The notes: generated by a model not told the origin, from the letters alone. A DNA stretch of 64,000 nt from Epibacterium sp. Ofav1-8 (GCF_022348185.1 NZ_JAKRFD010000010.1:1-64000); one strand, 5' to 3'; positions 27,225 through 35,996 are shown, counted from the stretch's first letter. Made by a program: numbers and translations.

Positions 27225-27316
27225 TGTCACTTCGCAAGTTTTTCGTGCCGTTGATGGTGCTGACTTGTTGCGTTTCGGTGCTGATCGGGCGCGAACTGAT
27301 GTCGCATATGAGCTGA
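27224..27316 (+). pseudogene. 30-codon remnant: new N-terminus fused to an old liuA tail
   Basis: ATG at 27224 to TGA at 27316 gives SLRKFFVPLMVLTCCVSV, a hydrophobic start like a signal or membrane segment. It then runs directly into LIGRELMSHMS, which matches the end of liuA ([11 protein letters not shown]) in the same frame. The simplest reading is that the inserted DNA carried the beginning of a second gene that now runs into the displaced original end of liuA. It is probably not functional, although it is translationally coupled on both sides (TGATG overlaps). Confidence 0.65.
27279..27301 (+). repeat. 23-bp direct repeat, copy 2 (displaced original liuA end)
   Basis: Identical to 26729-26751. 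Downstream codons TCG CAT ATG AGC TGA resemble GAG TCG ATG GCG TGA of liuA but have diverged, as expected for the old gene end after an insertion supplied a slightly different one. Confidence 0.88.
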
Positions 27317-27660
27317 TGCGGATCGCCTACTGGATCCCGATTGCGGTGCTGGCGGTGGTGCTGGCCGGGATCGGGTTTCGCTATGGCATCATGCGGCAAG
27401 GCATCACCGAGTCCGATGTGATCACGCTTTATGCGCAACAATACCTTGCCGATCACGCGGGCTCCGGTGGGGCCGGGATAGCGCGGATCAGCGACTGCGC
27501 GGCGCGACCGGCCGAGGGTATCTGGGCCTGGCTGGTGATTACATGCCGCCCGGAGGGATCCGCGTCTGATGCGGGTTTTCGCTACACGGTCAACTGGTTG
27601 GGCGGGCTGATCGACGTGATGCGGCCGGGGCAGACACCTCCAGCCACGCCGCAGGCCTGA
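27316..27660 (+). CDS. Small membrane-anchored protein, unknown function
   Basis: This 114-residue protein has one N-terminal membrane helix (IAYWIPIAVLAVVLAGIGF) followed by a periplasmic domain. That domain has two cysteines (RISDCAARP and LVITCRPEG) and a conserved-looking end, YTVNWLGGLIDVMRPG. The ATG at 27316 overlaps the TGA of the liuA-tail remnant, which suggests that this gene was originally coupled to liuA before the insertion. Family not recognised. A frame further upstream (27265) reads through the remnant and is not credible. GC is like that of the genomic background, unlike the insert before it. Confidence 0.65.
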   Translation: MRIAYWIPIAVLAVVLAGIGFRYGIMRQGITESDVITLYAQQYLADHAGSGGAGIARISDCAARPAEGIWAWLVITCRPEGSASDAGFRYTVNWLGGLIDVMRPGQTPPATPQA

Positions 27661-27723
27661 CGGCGCATTGGACAGAGCCGGACAGCGTTGAGCAAAGCGC
27701 CAGACGGGTCCGAAGCGGGTACG

Positions 27724-27751
27724 AAAAAAGGCGCCGCTGGCAGGCGACGCC
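27724..27751 (-). terminator. Rho-independent terminator of ompW
   Basis: On the minus strand GGCGTCGC pairs with GCGGCGCC (one G-U pair) around a 6-base loop and is followed by TTTTTT. It lies 54 bp beyond the ompW stop. Confidence 0.85.
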
Positions 27752-27804
27752 ACTTGGATCGAAAATCGCCGGGCGGGCCGCGCCCACCCGGCAACTGGAA
27801 GGGA

Positions 27805-28407
27805 TCAGAAGCGGTGCACGTAAGAGACACCCACAGTGATCGGATCAATCTCGGCGGTGCCGATGGAGGCGCCGTTCAGCTTGGCGTCGGCGTCGATATC
27901 CATGTAGCGCACGTTCAGACGCAGCGCGCCCTGCTCGGAGATCTTCCAGTCCGCGCCCACGGTCGCGGCGAGACCAAAGCTGTTGTCCAGATCCAGACGC
28001 CCCAGCGGGGTCTCTTCGGAGAAGAAGGTGGTGTAGTTCACACCCAGCCCTACAAAGGGCGTGATCTTGCCGTTGGTGGGGATGTGATAGACCATCGACA
28101 GGGTCGGCGGCAGGTGCTTGGTGGAGCCGACGTTGCTGCCGCCAAGCGCGATGTCATGTTCGAACGGCGACGCCGCCAGCAACTCGATGCCGAGGTTGTC
28201 GCGGATGAAATACTCCGCCGTGAGCGACAGTTGGGTGTCGTCGTCAATCGTGGCTGCAGCACCGGCGAGGGTGCCATTGTCGGATTTGGGATTCACGTTG
28301 ATGATCCCGACACCAAAGGTCCAGTCGCCCTGCGATTGGGCCATGGCAGGGGCGGCGAGGCTCGACGCGGCAACGCCCAGTGCGAGGGCGGAAACCAGAG
28401 TTTTCAT
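27805..28407 (-). CDS. ompW: OmpW family outer membrane protein
   Basis: This 200-residue protein has a signal peptide (KTLVSALALGVAASSLAAPAMA). It forms an eight-stranded beta-barrel of the OmpW type, shown by NPKSDNGTLAG, SLTAEYFIRDNLGIELLAA, HLPPTLSMVYHIP, ITPFVGLGVNYTTFF, the membrane strand WKISEQGALRLNVRYMDID and a C-terminal Phe (VSYVHRF), the usual barrel-assembly signal. OmpW barrels pass small hydrophobic molecules. The ATG at 28407 begins the signal peptide; the longer frame is not supported. An FNR-type site about 70 bp upstream suggests oxygen control, as known for E. coli ompW. Confidence 0.93.
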   Translation of the reverse strand: MKTLVSALALGVAASSLAAPAMAQSQGDWTFGVGIINVNPKSDNGTLAGAAATIDDDTQLSLTAEYFIRDNLGIELLAASPFEHDIALGGSNVGSTKHLPPTLSMVYHIPTNGKITPFVGLGVNYTTFFSEETPLGRLDLDNSFGLAATVGADWKISEQGALRLNVRYMDIDADAKLNGASIGTAEIDPITVGVSYVHRF

Positions 28408-28468
28408 GGGGGTAATCCCTTCTTCAATCAGTACGCCGCGACAGTGCCACGTCCGGCGCGCGACATCT

Positions 28469-28482
28469 CTGATCCAGATCAA
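28469..28482. promoter_or_regulatory. FNR/FnrL-type binding site
   Basis: CTGAT-CCAG-ATCAA differs at one base from the FNR consensus TTGAT-N4-ATCAA. It lies 62-75 bases before the ompW ATG (minus strand) and 75 bases before the acyl-CoA synthetase ATG (plus strand). ompW is the more likely target. Confidence 0.65.
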
Positions 28483-28556
28483 ATTGACCCTGCCTTTCCC
28501 TTTGGAAAGACTGGGAAAAACCGCATATCAGCTATGCGCTACGTGCAGGGTTAATC

Positions 28557-30083
28557 ATGACCGAGAAACGCATCATTCCGGGGCTGACAGAGGCCGGCGA
28601 TTGGGACATTCCTGAGCGGCTCAATATGGCCGCACAGGCGATGGATCACGCGGCCGATAGTCTGGCGATTATCGACCTTACCTCCGGGACGCGTCGTGAT
28701 GTGAGCCATGGGGATCTGGCCGTGATGGTCGATGGTCTGGCGCGCGCATTGCTGCAGCGTGTCGTCCCCGGTGATCGGGTTGGCGTGCTCCTGTCCCAGT
28801 CGCCGTGGTGTGCGGCGGCGCATCTGGCGATCTGGAAAATCGGCGCCATTTCCGTGCCGCTCTTTAAACTGTTCCAGCACGATGCGCTCGCCAACCGGGT
28901 GGAGGATGCAGGTGCAAAATATGTGCTGACCGACCGGGAGGGCGCGGCGCAGCTTGGCGATCTGGCCGAGCCGCTGATCGCCGCAGAGATTGGCGTCGAG
29001 GGCGATCCGGTGCCCTTTGCCGACACGGGATCCGAGGACCCGGCGGTCATCATCTACACCTCCGGCACCACCGGCAAACCCAAGGGAGCCTTGCACGGGC
29101 ACCGGATGCTGACAGGGCATCTACCGGGCGTGTCTATCAGTCACGACCATCTGGGCCAGCCCGGCGATTGTCTTTGGACGCCTGCGGATTGGGCGTGGAT
29201 CGGCGGGCTGTTTGATGTCGCCATGCCGGGCCTTGCGCTGGGCGTGCCGGTGGTGGCCGCGCGATTGGATAAGTTCACGCCGGACACCTGCGCCGAGGTG
29301 ATCCGCTTGGGCGAGGTGCGCAACGTCTTCTTTCCGCCCACCGCCCTGCGCATGCTGAAAGCGGCGGGGCAGGGGCTTCGGGCCTTGCGCTCTGTGGCCT
29401 CCGGCGGAGAGCCCCTTGGCGCGGAGATGCTCGCTTGGGGCCAGCGTCATCTGGGCGTCACCATCAATGAATTCTACGGCCAGACCGAATGCAATATGAC
29501 GGTGTCCTCCTGTGGCGCGGACTTTCCCGTGCGCCCCGGCTGCATCGGCAAACCGGTGCCGGGGCATGTGGTCGAGGTGATCGACGCAGACGGCCAGCCC
29601 ACCCGCGAGGAAGGCGATGTGGCGGTGCGCCGTGGTTCTGGGTCTATGATGCTGGAATACTGGAACCGCCCCGACGCCACCGCCGAGAAGTTTCACGGCG
29701 ACTGGCTGGTGACCGGGGATCGCGGCATCTGGGAGGCGGGCTATCTGCGCTTTGTGGGCCGCGAGGATGACGTGATCACCTCTGCCGGTTACCGCATCGG
29801 CCCCTCCGAGATCGAGGATTGCCTGATGACCCACCCGGCCGTTGCCACCGTCGGTGTGGTCGGCAAGCCCGACGCCCTGCGCACCGAGATCGTCAAGGCC
29901 TATGTGGTGCTGAAGCCAGACCACGCCCCGAGCGAAAAAGAGCTGCAAGACTACGTCAAAGAGCGCCTTGCCAGCTATTCCTATCCCCGCGAGATCGCCT
30001 TTCTGGAGGCCCTGCCGATGACGGTCACGGGCAAGGTGATCCGTAAGGAACTCAAGGCGCGGGCTGCGGGGGAGGGGAAGTGA
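28557..30083 (+). CDS. AMP-dependent acyl-CoA synthetase
   Basis: This 508-residue adenylate-forming enzyme has the P-loop-like IIYTSGTTGKPKGALHGH (about residues 163-180), motif NEFYGQTECNMTVSS, WLVTGDRGIWEAGYLRFVGREDD and the C-terminal catalytic Lys in MTVTGKVIRKEL. It resembles the medium-chain acyl-CoA synthetase (MACS) group. It would activate a carboxylic acid such as isovalerate or another short/branched acid to the CoA ester before the dehydrogenase step, which suits the surrounding leucine/isovalerate genes. The substrate is inferred from context. It is divergent from ompW. Its stop overlaps the start of the small zinc-ribbon gene. Confidence 0.9.
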   Translation: MTEKRIIPGLTEAGDWDIPERLNMAAQAMDHAADSLAIIDLTSGTRRDVSHGDLAVMVDGLARALLQRVVPGDRVGVLLSQSPWCAAAHLAIWKIGAISVPLFKLFQHDALANRVEDAGAKYVLTDREGAAQLGDLAEPLIAAEIGVEGDPVPFADTGSEDPAVIIYTSGTTGKPKGALHGHRMLTGHLPGVSISHDHLGQPGDCLWTPADWAWIGGLFDVAMPGLALGVPVVAARLDKFTPDTCAEVIRLGEVRNVFFPPTALRMLKAAGQGLRALRSVASGGEPLGAEMLAWGQRHLGVTINEFYGQTECNMTVSSCGADFPVRPGCIGKPVPGHVVEVIDADGQPTREEGDVAVRRGSGSMMLEYWNRPDATAEKFHGDWLVTGDRGIWEAGYLRFVGREDDVITSAGYRIGPSEIEDCLMTHPAVATVGVVGKPDALRTEIVKAYVVLKPDHAPSEKELQDYVKERLASYSYPREIAFLEALPMTVTGKVIRKELKARAAGEGK

Positions 30084-30493
30084 TGAGGGCAAGGAGTCGC
30101 AGTTTGAGTGACCAGCACGTCGCTTGGGCGTCTCGCCTGTTTTGTCATACTTGTCCAACATGCGGCGGAGCGGTGCCGCTTTCGCATCTCACGGGGCGCG
30201 GGCGCGGCTGGCCGCAGATTGCCGAGTGCCGAAGTTGTGGACGACATTGGCGGGTCGCGCTGAGCTTTCGAGCATACCTTTGGCGGTTTATATCGCGCGC
30301 AATACCACTGGTATTTCTTTCTCTTTTTGTGACAAGCGCCGCGCTCCACTTCGCCTTTCCTGAATTGTCGTATCTGGCGCAAAACGGTCAGACCAAGCTG
30401 CGTTTCGTGGCTTTCCCATTCCTGGTTTTTGCCGCTTTCGCGTCCGTACTATTTTTCTCACGTCGTCTCCCTTTGGAAGAGGAACCGAAATGA
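30083..30493 (+). CDS. Small zinc-ribbon membrane protein, unknown function
   Basis: The ATG at 30083 (or GTG at 30080) overlaps the acyl-CoA synthetase stop, and the TGA overlaps the mccB start (ATGA). The 136-residue protein has a zinc-ribbon-like segment with two Cys pairs, CHTCPTCGG and ECRSCGRHW (about residues 20-55). Two membrane helices follow ([20 protein letters not shown] and [18 protein letters not shown]) and an acidic LPLEEEPK tail. GC falls to about 50% in the second half. Not a known enzyme of leucine breakdown; it looks like an insertion between two pathway genes that kept the operon intact. A role in membrane protein handling is possible but unsupported. Confidence 0.75.
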   Translation: MRARSRSLSDQHVAWASRLFCHTCPTCGGAVPLSHLTGRGRGWPQIAECRSCGRHWRVALSFRAYLWRFISRAIPLVFLSLFVTSAALHFAFPELSYLAQNGQTKLRFVAFPFLVFAAFASVLFFSRRLPLEEEPK

Positions 30494-32094
30494 AACTCCA
30501 ATCCAAGGCAATGCCTTCCTCCGAGGGCTTCAAGCAAAACACCAAGGCGCACCTGGAGGCCCTGGCCGAGATCAGCGAGGCCGCCGAGGCCGCGCGCTTG
30601 GGCGGGGGAGAGAAATCCCGCGCCCGTCATGAAAGCCGTGGCAAGATGCTGCCGCGCCGCCGGGTGGCGAACCTGCTTGATCCCGGCTCGCCCTTTTTGG
30701 AGGTCGGCGCGACGGCGGCTCATGGCATGTATGATGGCGCAGCCCCGGCGGCAGGCGTGATCGCAGGCATCGGGCGTGTCCACGGTCAGGAGGTCATGGT
30801 GGTCTGCAACGACGCCACCGTGAAGGGCGGCACCTATTTCCCGATGACGGTGAAAAAACACCTGCGCGCCCAGGAGATTGCCGAGGAAAACAACCTCCCC
30901 TGCGTCTATTTGGTGGACAGTGGTGGCGCCAACCTGCCGCAGCAGGATGAGGTCTTTCCCGACCGCGACCACTTTGGCCGCATCTTCTACAATCAGGCGC
31001 GGATGTCCGCGAAGGGCATTCCGCAGATCGCCGTGGTCATGGGGTCCTGTACCGCAGGGGGGGCTTATGTGCCGGCAATGTCCGACGTCACCATCATCGT
31101 CAAGGAGCAGGGCACCATCTTCCTTGCAGGCCCGCCGCTGGTGAAGGCCGCCACGGGCGAGGTCGTCTCGGCCGAGGATCTGGGCGGAGGGGATGTGCAC
31201 ACGCGGCTTTCGGGCGTGGCGGATTACCTCGCTGAGGATGACGCCCATGCGCTGGCTTTGGCACGGCGCGCGGTCAGCCATCTCAATCGCACCAAACCCC
31301 AAGGTGTGAATTGGCAGAGCCCGGAAGAGCCCGCCTATGACCCTGAGGAAATCCTTGGCGTGGTGCCGGGCGATCTGCGCACGCCCTATGACATCCGCGA
31401 GGTGATCGCGCGTCTCGTTGATGGTTCGCGCTTTGATGAGTTCAAACCTCGCTTTGGCGAAACGCTGGTCACCGGCTTTGCCCACCTCAAGGGCTGCCCC
31501 ATCGGCATCATTGCCAACAATGGCGTGCTCTTTTCAGAAGCTGCACAAAAGGGCGCGCATTTTGTGGAACTCTGCAGCCAGCGCAAGATCCCGCTGGTCT
31601 TCCTGCAAAACATCACCGGCTTCATGGTGGGGCGGAAATACGAAAATGAGGGCATCGCCCGCCATGGGGCCAAGATGGTGACGGCGGTGGCCTCCACCAA
31701 TGTGCCCAAGATCACCATGCTGGTCGGCGGCTCCTTTGGTGCGGGCAACTACGGCATGGCAGGGCGCGCCTATAGCCCCCGGTTCCTCTGGACCTGGCCC
31801 AATTCGCGCATCTCCGTGATGGGCGGTGAGCAGGCGGCGGGCGTGCTGGCCACCGTCAAACGCGATGCGATCGAGCGCCAGGGCGGCACATGGTCCGCCG
31901 AAGAAGAAGCGCAGTTCAAACAGCCCACCATCGACATGTTCGCCGAACAAAGCCACCCGCTCTATGCCTCGGCAAGGCTTTGGGATGACGGCATTATCGA
32001 CCCACGCAAGAGCCGCGATGTGCTGTCACTGTCGCTCAGCGCCGCCCTCAACGCCCCCATCGAGGACACACGCTTTGGCGTGTTCCGTATGTAA
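30490..32094 (+). CDS. mccB: Methylcrotonoyl-CoA carboxylase, carboxyltransferase (beta) subunit
   Basis: This 534-residue protein has the acyl-CoA carboxyltransferase double crotonase fold. It contains [58 protein letters not shown] and [20 protein letters not shown], all typical of MCC beta and unlike propionyl-CoA carboxylase. With MccA it carboxylates 3-methylcrotonyl-CoA to 3-methylglutaconyl-CoA in the cytoplasm. The ATG overlaps the stop of the preceding small gene. mccA follows after 80 bp that contain a dispersed repeat. Confidence 0.95.
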   Translation: MKLQSKAMPSSEGFKQNTKAHLEALAEISEAAEAARLGGGEKSRARHESRGKMLPRRRVANLLDPGSPFLEVGATAAHGMYDGAAPAAGVIAGIGRVHGQEVMVVCNDATVKGGTYFPMTVKKHLRAQEIAEENNLPCVYLVDSGGANLPQQDEVFPDRDHFGRIFYNQARMSAKGIPQIAVVMGSCTAGGAYVPAMSDVTIIVKEQGTIFLAGPPLVKAATGEVVSAEDLGGGDVHTRLSGVADYLAEDDAHALALARRAVSHLNRTKPQGVNWQSPEEPAYDPEEILGVVPGDLRTPYDIREVIARLVDGSRFDEFKPRFGETLVTGFAHLKGCPIGIIANNGVLFSEAAQKGAHFVELCSQRKIPLVFLQNITGFMVGRKYENEGIARHGAKMVTAVASTNVPKITMLVGGSFGAGNYGMAGRAYSPRFLWTWPNSRISVMGGEQAAGVLATVKRDAIERQGGTWSAEEEAQFKQPTIDMFAEQSHPLYASARLWDDGIIDPRKSRDVLSLSLSAALNAPIEDTRFGVFRM

Positions 32095-32105
32095 CCTCTT
32101 CTAAC

Positions 32106-32142
32106 CTCAAATATCCCGGGGGTCCGGGGGCAGAGCCCCCGG
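32106..32142 (+). repeat. Dispersed intergenic repeat, copy 2 (short form)
   Basis: CTCAAATATCCCGGGGG, then a short spacer and the hairpin GGGGGC-AGA-GCCCCC. It shares the core of the copies at 251-312 and 56497-56564 but lacks the TTTCATCTTTT lead. It sits between mccB and mccA inside an operon, where its hairpin may influence relative expression. Confidence 0.7.
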
Positions 32143-32174
32143 CCGCGACGGTCCCTCAAAAGGAGCACCGCAAG

Positions 32175-34112
32175 ATGTTCAACAAGATCCTGATTGCCAA
32201 CCGTGGCGAAATTGCATGCCGGGTGATGGAAACCGCCCGTCGTCTGGGTGTACGCACCGTCGCCGTCTACTCCGATGCCGACCGAGACGCCAAACATGTG
32301 GCGCTTGCGGATGAGGCTGTCCATATCGGTCATGGACCTGCCCCGGCGGATAGCTACCTGCTGCAGGACGAGATCCTCGCCGCCGCCAAGGCCACCGGTG
32401 CGCAGGGCATACATCCGGGCTATGGGTTTCTGTCGGAAAACCCCGATTTCGTGGAAAAGGTCGAGGCAGCAGGTCTCGCCTTCATCGGTCCCTCTGCCAG
32501 TGCGATCCGCAAGATGGGCCTCAAGGACGCGGCCAAGGCGCTGATGGAAGAGGCGGGCGTGCCCGTTGTTCCCGGCTATCACGGCGACACTCAGGACGCG
32601 GGCTTCCTCGCCGAACAGGCCGAGAGCATCGGCTACCCGGTCCTGATCAAGGCGGTCGCGGGCGGCGGTGGAAAGGGCATGCGGCTGGTTGAGGATCCCA
32701 AGGATTTCAACGATGCGCTGGCCTCGGCGCAGGGCGAAGCCACCACATCCTTTGGCAACCCGGCGGTGCTGATTGAAAAATACATCCAGAAACCGCGCCA
32801 TATCGAGGTGCAGGTCTTTGGCGACGGCACATCGGCGGTGCATCTGTTTGAACGCGACTGTTCGCTGCAGCGCCGCCACCAAAAGGTGATCGAAGAAGCC
32901 CCGGCCCCCGGCATGACCGAAGAGATGCGCGCCGCCATGGGGCAAGCCGCCGTGCGCGCGGCCGAGGCGATCGGCTATGCGGGCGCGGGCACGGTCGAGT
33001 TCATTGTGGACGGCTCGGACGGGCTGCGTGCGGACGGGTTCTGGTTCATGGAGATGAACACCCGTTTACAGGTGGAGCATCCGGTCACCGAACTCATCAC
33101 CGGCGTCGATCTGGTGGAATGGCAGCTGCGCGTCGCCTCTGGCGAAGGGTTGCCCCTGCAGCAGGACGACCTCACCATCAGCGGCTACGCCTTTGAGGCA
33201 CGGCTTTATGCCGAGGACGTGCCCAAGGGCTTTTTGCCCGCCACCGGCACGCTCTCGCATCTGGCCTTCCCCGAAGGTGTGCGCGCCGACAGCGGGGTGC
33301 GGGCAGGGGACACCATCAGCCCGTGGTATGATCCGATGATCTCCAAGGTGATCGTACATGGCCCCTCCCGCGCCGCCGCGCTGCGTCAGTTGGATGACGC
33401 GCTGGCGCGGACTGAGGTTGCCGGAACCGTGACAAACCTTGCTTTCCTCGGCGCGCTGACCCGTCACGCCGGCTTCGCCGCGGGCGACGTGGACACGGGC
33501 CTGATCGCACGTGATCTCGACACACTCGCGGCGGCACCGGTCGCCAAGCCCGAGCATAAGGCCGCCGCTGCAATGGCTGCGCTTGATCTGATCGAGGCGC
33601 GCCCTGACATGGGCTTTACGCTATGGGCCGACCTGCACCGCTCCGTCACGCTGGAGTGGCAGGGCGAGCGGTTTGAGGCCACCGTCGAGGTCAACGGCCC
33701 CGACCGTCAGGACTGGACGATCGAGGGCGCGCATATCGCCGTGAACCGCATGGCCTCGGGCTGGGTGATTGGCAGCATGCCCTTGCCGCCCCTGTCGATC
33801 TGCGGCGACATGATCACGGTGTTTGATCACTACGGGCTGAGCTTTACGGTGATCGACCCGCTGGAGCGCGCCGCAGGCGCCGCCGGGGATGGCAACCTGA
33901 TCGAAGCCCCGATGCCGGGCCTGGTCAAGGCGGTCTTTGCCGAGGCGGGCGCCACCGTCAAGGAAGGCGACCGGCTCGCCGTCCTTGAGGCCATGAAAAT
34001 GGAACACTCTTTGCTGGCCGCCCGGGACGGCGTGGTTGCAGAAGTTCTTGCGCAAGCCGGCGATCAGGTGGAGGCTGGAGCAGCGCTGGTCCGGCTGGAG
34101 GAAGACGCCTGA
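32175..34112 (+). CDS. mccA: Methylcrotonoyl-CoA carboxylase, biotin-containing (alpha) subunit
   Basis: This 645-residue protein has an N-terminal biotin carboxylase domain (NKILIANRGEIACRVMETAR; ATP loop KAVAGGGGKGMRLV; FMEMNTRLQVEHPVTE). A linker follows, then a C-terminal biotin carrier domain with EAMKMEHS; the biotinylated Lys is at about residue 608. It carboxylates its biotin with bicarbonate and ATP, and MccB transfers the carboxyl to 3-methylcrotonyl-CoA. AAGGAG precedes the ATG. The BirA encoded at 53277 is the expected biotin ligase. mvaB follows after 32 bp. Confidence 0.95.
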   Translation: MFNKILIANRGEIACRVMETARRLGVRTVAVYSDADRDAKHVALADEAVHIGHGPAPADSYLLQDEILAAAKATGAQGIHPGYGFLSENPDFVEKVEAAGLAFIGPSASAIRKMGLKDAAKALMEEAGVPVVPGYHGDTQDAGFLAEQAESIGYPVLIKAVAGGGGKGMRLVEDPKDFNDALASAQGEATTSFGNPAVLIEKYIQKPRHIEVQVFGDGTSAVHLFERDCSLQRRHQKVIEEAPAPGMTEEMRAAMGQAAVRAAEAIGYAGAGTVEFIVDGSDGLRADGFWFMEMNTRLQVEHPVTELITGVDLVEWQLRVASGEGLPLQQDDLTISGYAFEARLYAEDVPKGFLPATGTLSHLAFPEGVRADSGVRAGDTISPWYDPMISKVIVHGPSRAAALRQLDDALARTEVAGTVTNLAFLGALTRHAGFAAGDVDTGLIARDLDTLAAAPVAKPEHKAAAAMAALDLIEARPDMGFTLWADLHRSVTLEWQGERFEATVEVNGPDRQDWTIEGAHIAVNRMASGWVIGSMPLPPLSICGDMITVFDHYGLSFTVIDPLERAAGAAGDGNLIEAPMPGLVKAVFAEAGATVKEGDRLAVLEAMKMEHSLLAARDGVVAEVLAQAGDQVEAGAALVRLEEDA

Positions 34113-34144
34113 GCCGCGCACATGAACCGGGAGGAGCAAAACCC

Positions 34145-35011
34145 ATGAAAGACCGCGTCGAGATCTTTGAGGTGGGCCCACGCGACGGGCTGCAAAACGA
34201 AAAGCGCGACATCCCCGTCGCCGACAAGGTGGCGCTGGTGGATTGCCTCAGCCGCGCGGGCTTTTCCCGGATCGAGGTGGCGAGTTTCGTGTCTGCGAAA
34301 TGGGTGCCGCAGATGGCCGGTAGCGCCGAGGTGCTGGCCGGGATCACCAAGGCCAAAGGCGTGCGCTATGCGGCGCTCACCCCGAATATGCGGGGATATG
34401 AGGACGCGCTGGCTGCGCGCGCCGATGAAATCGCCATCTTTGCCTCCGCATCCGAGGGGTTTTCACAGGCCAATATCAATGCCTCGATTGCCGAGAGTAT
34501 CGAACGCTTTGCCCCTATTCTGGAGGCCGCGCGCCATATCGACCTGCCCGTGCGGGGTTATGTTTCCTGCGTGACCGACTGCCCCTATGATGGCGCTGTC
34601 GCCCCCGACAAAGTGGCCGAGGTCGCGGATCGGCTGTTCTCGATGGGCTGCTATGAGATCTCGCTGGGCGACACCATCGGCAAGGCGACACCCGACAAGA
34701 TCGCCAAGATGCTGATTGCGGTCAAAGACGCCGTGCCAGTGACGCGGCTTGCCGGGCATTACCACGACACCGCAGGCCGGGCCGTGGACAATATCGACGC
34801 CTCGCTGGCGCTGGGCGTGCGGGTGTTTGATGCCGCCGTGGGCGGGCTTGGCGGCTGTCCCTATGCGCCGGGTGCGGCGGGCAATGTCGCCACTGAGGTC
34901 GTGCACGAACACCTGACCCGGCTGGGCTATGACACCGGGCTGGATGGCGATGTCCTGCAGGAGGCCGCCGCCATGGCGCGCGCTCTGCGTCCCGTTGCCG
35001 CCGATGCCTGA
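34145..35011 (+). CDS. mvaB: Hydroxymethylglutaryl-CoA lyase
   Basis: This 288-residue TIM-barrel lyase of the HMGL-like family starts RVEIFEVGPRDGLQNEKRDI, with the Arg-Asp pair of the active site. It contains ISLGDTIGKATPDKI and the HYHDTAGRAVDNIDASL metal-binding histidines, then the catalytic Cys signature GLGGCPYAPGAAGNVATE. It cleaves HMG-CoA into acetyl-CoA and acetoacetate, the last step of leucine degradation. GGGAGGAG precedes the ATG. It is between mccA and the enoyl-CoA hydratase in the same operon. Confidence 0.95.
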   Translation: MKDRVEIFEVGPRDGLQNEKRDIPVADKVALVDCLSRAGFSRIEVASFVSAKWVPQMAGSAEVLAGITKAKGVRYAALTPNMRGYEDALAARADEIAIFASASEGFSQANINASIAESIERFAPILEAARHIDLPVRGYVSCVTDCPYDGAVAPDKVAEVADRLFSMGCYEISLGDTIGKATPDKIAKMLIAVKDAVPVTRLAGHYHDTAGRAVDNIDASLALGVRVFDAAVGGLGGCPYAPGAAGNVATEVVHEHLTRLGYDTGLDGDVLQEAAAMARALRPVAADA

Positions 35012-35040
35012 TACTTCATCACAATAAGGACCCTTTGGCC

Positions 35041-35826
35041 ATGTATGACACGCTAACGCTCACGCGCGATGATCGCGGCGTGGCGACCCTGACGCTCAAC
35101 CGTCCCGAAAAGCACAACGCCATGTCGGGGCAGATGCTGCAGGAATTGCAGGATGCAGCGCGCGCGCTGGCGGCGGACCGAAGCGTGCGTGTGGTGGTCC
35201 TGACCGGCGCGGGTAAAAGCTTCTGCGCTGGGGGCGATCTGGCGTGGATGCAGGCGCAGATGGATGCGGATGCCGAGACCCGCGCCCGCGAGGCGCGGGT
35301 GCTGGCGGACATGCTGAACCTTCTGAACACCTTGCCGCAGCCCTTGATCGGGCGGCTACAGGGCAACGCGTTTGGCGGTGGCGTGGGCATGGCCTCGGTC
35401 TGTGATGTGGCCATCGGCGTCGAAAGCCTCAAGATGGGCCTCACCGAGACCCGCCTTGGCCTGATCCCCGCCACCATCGGCCCCTATGTCATCGCCCGCA
35501 TGGGCGAGGCGCGCGCGCGGCGCGTGTTCATGTCGGCGCGGCTCTTTGACGCGTCGGAAGCGGTGGAGCTGGGGCTTCTGGCCCGGGTGGTTCCAGCCGA
35601 CTCACTCGACGCCGCGGTCGAGGCAGAAGTGGTGCCATACCTTGATTGTGCGCCGGGCGCGGTCGCTGACGCCAAGGCACTGGCGCGCGCCCTGGGCCCG
35701 CAGATCGATAAATCCGTGATTGATTTTACCATTTCGGCCCTTGTGGACCGCTGGGAAAGCCCCGAGGCCGTGGATGGGATCAACGCGTTTTTTGAAAAAC
35801 GCGCCCCCGCCTGGCGTAGCAAATAA
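35041..35826 (+). CDS. liuC: Enoyl-CoA hydratase, probably methylglutaconyl-CoA hydratase
   Basis: This 261-residue crotonase-fold protein contains LNRPEKHNAMSGQMLQEL, GAGKSFCAGGDLAWMQ (oxyanion hole) and GRLQGNAFGGGVGMASVCD. The Glu of EVGLIPATIGPYV-type text (TRLGLIPATIGPYVIARMGE) lies at the acid/base region. By position in the liu cluster it should hydrate 3-methylglutaconyl-CoA to HMG-CoA, between the MCC and MvaB reactions. The sequence alone does not fix the substrate. The ATG at 35041 is preferred to an in-frame TTG six bases upstream. It closes the leucine operon; a 240-bp gap with the nuo promoter follows. Confidence 0.85.
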   Translation: MYDTLTLTRDDRGVATLTLNRPEKHNAMSGQMLQELQDAARALAADRSVRVVVLTGAGKSFCAGGDLAWMQAQMDADAETRAREARVLADMLNLLNTLPQPLIGRLQGNAFGGGVGMASVCDVAIGVESLKMGLTETRLGLIPATIGPYVIARMGEARARRVFMSARLFDASEAVELGLLARVVPADSLDAAVEAEVVPYLDCAPGAVADAKALARALGPQIDKSVIDFTISALVDRWESPEAVDGINAFFEKRAPAWRSK

Positions 35827-35967
35827 GGGGTTTCCCGCCGCTTTGGCCGGGCCGGTCTGCACCAACTTGCCGCGCGCTAAATTCCGACTAAAACCATCAG
35901 TTTTTAAGGCGTTGTTGCGTGTCTGCCGGTCTGGTCGAGAAAGCTTTTCACATTAACTTCCCCTTGG

Positions 35968-35996
35968 TTGACGGTGTAGGGGGACGGGAGTAGTAA
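35968..35996 (+). promoter_or_regulatory. Candidate promoter of the nuo operon
   Basis: TTGACG (35968-35973) and TAGTAA (35991-35996) are separated by exactly 17 bp, and nuoA starts 71 bases further on. The gap between liuC and nuoA (35827-36066) holds nothing else recognisable, except that TTGACGGTG recurs at 36018-36026, a 9-bp direct repeat 50 bp away that might be a regulator half-site or a second -35. Confidence 0.55.

Noticed and set aside
30440-30493. Possible duplication of the acyl-CoA synthetase tail at the end of the zinc-ribbon ORF (GEGK versus EEPK)
   Set aside because: Only a few codons resemble each other and no run of bases matches, unlike the 23-bp repeat behind liuA.
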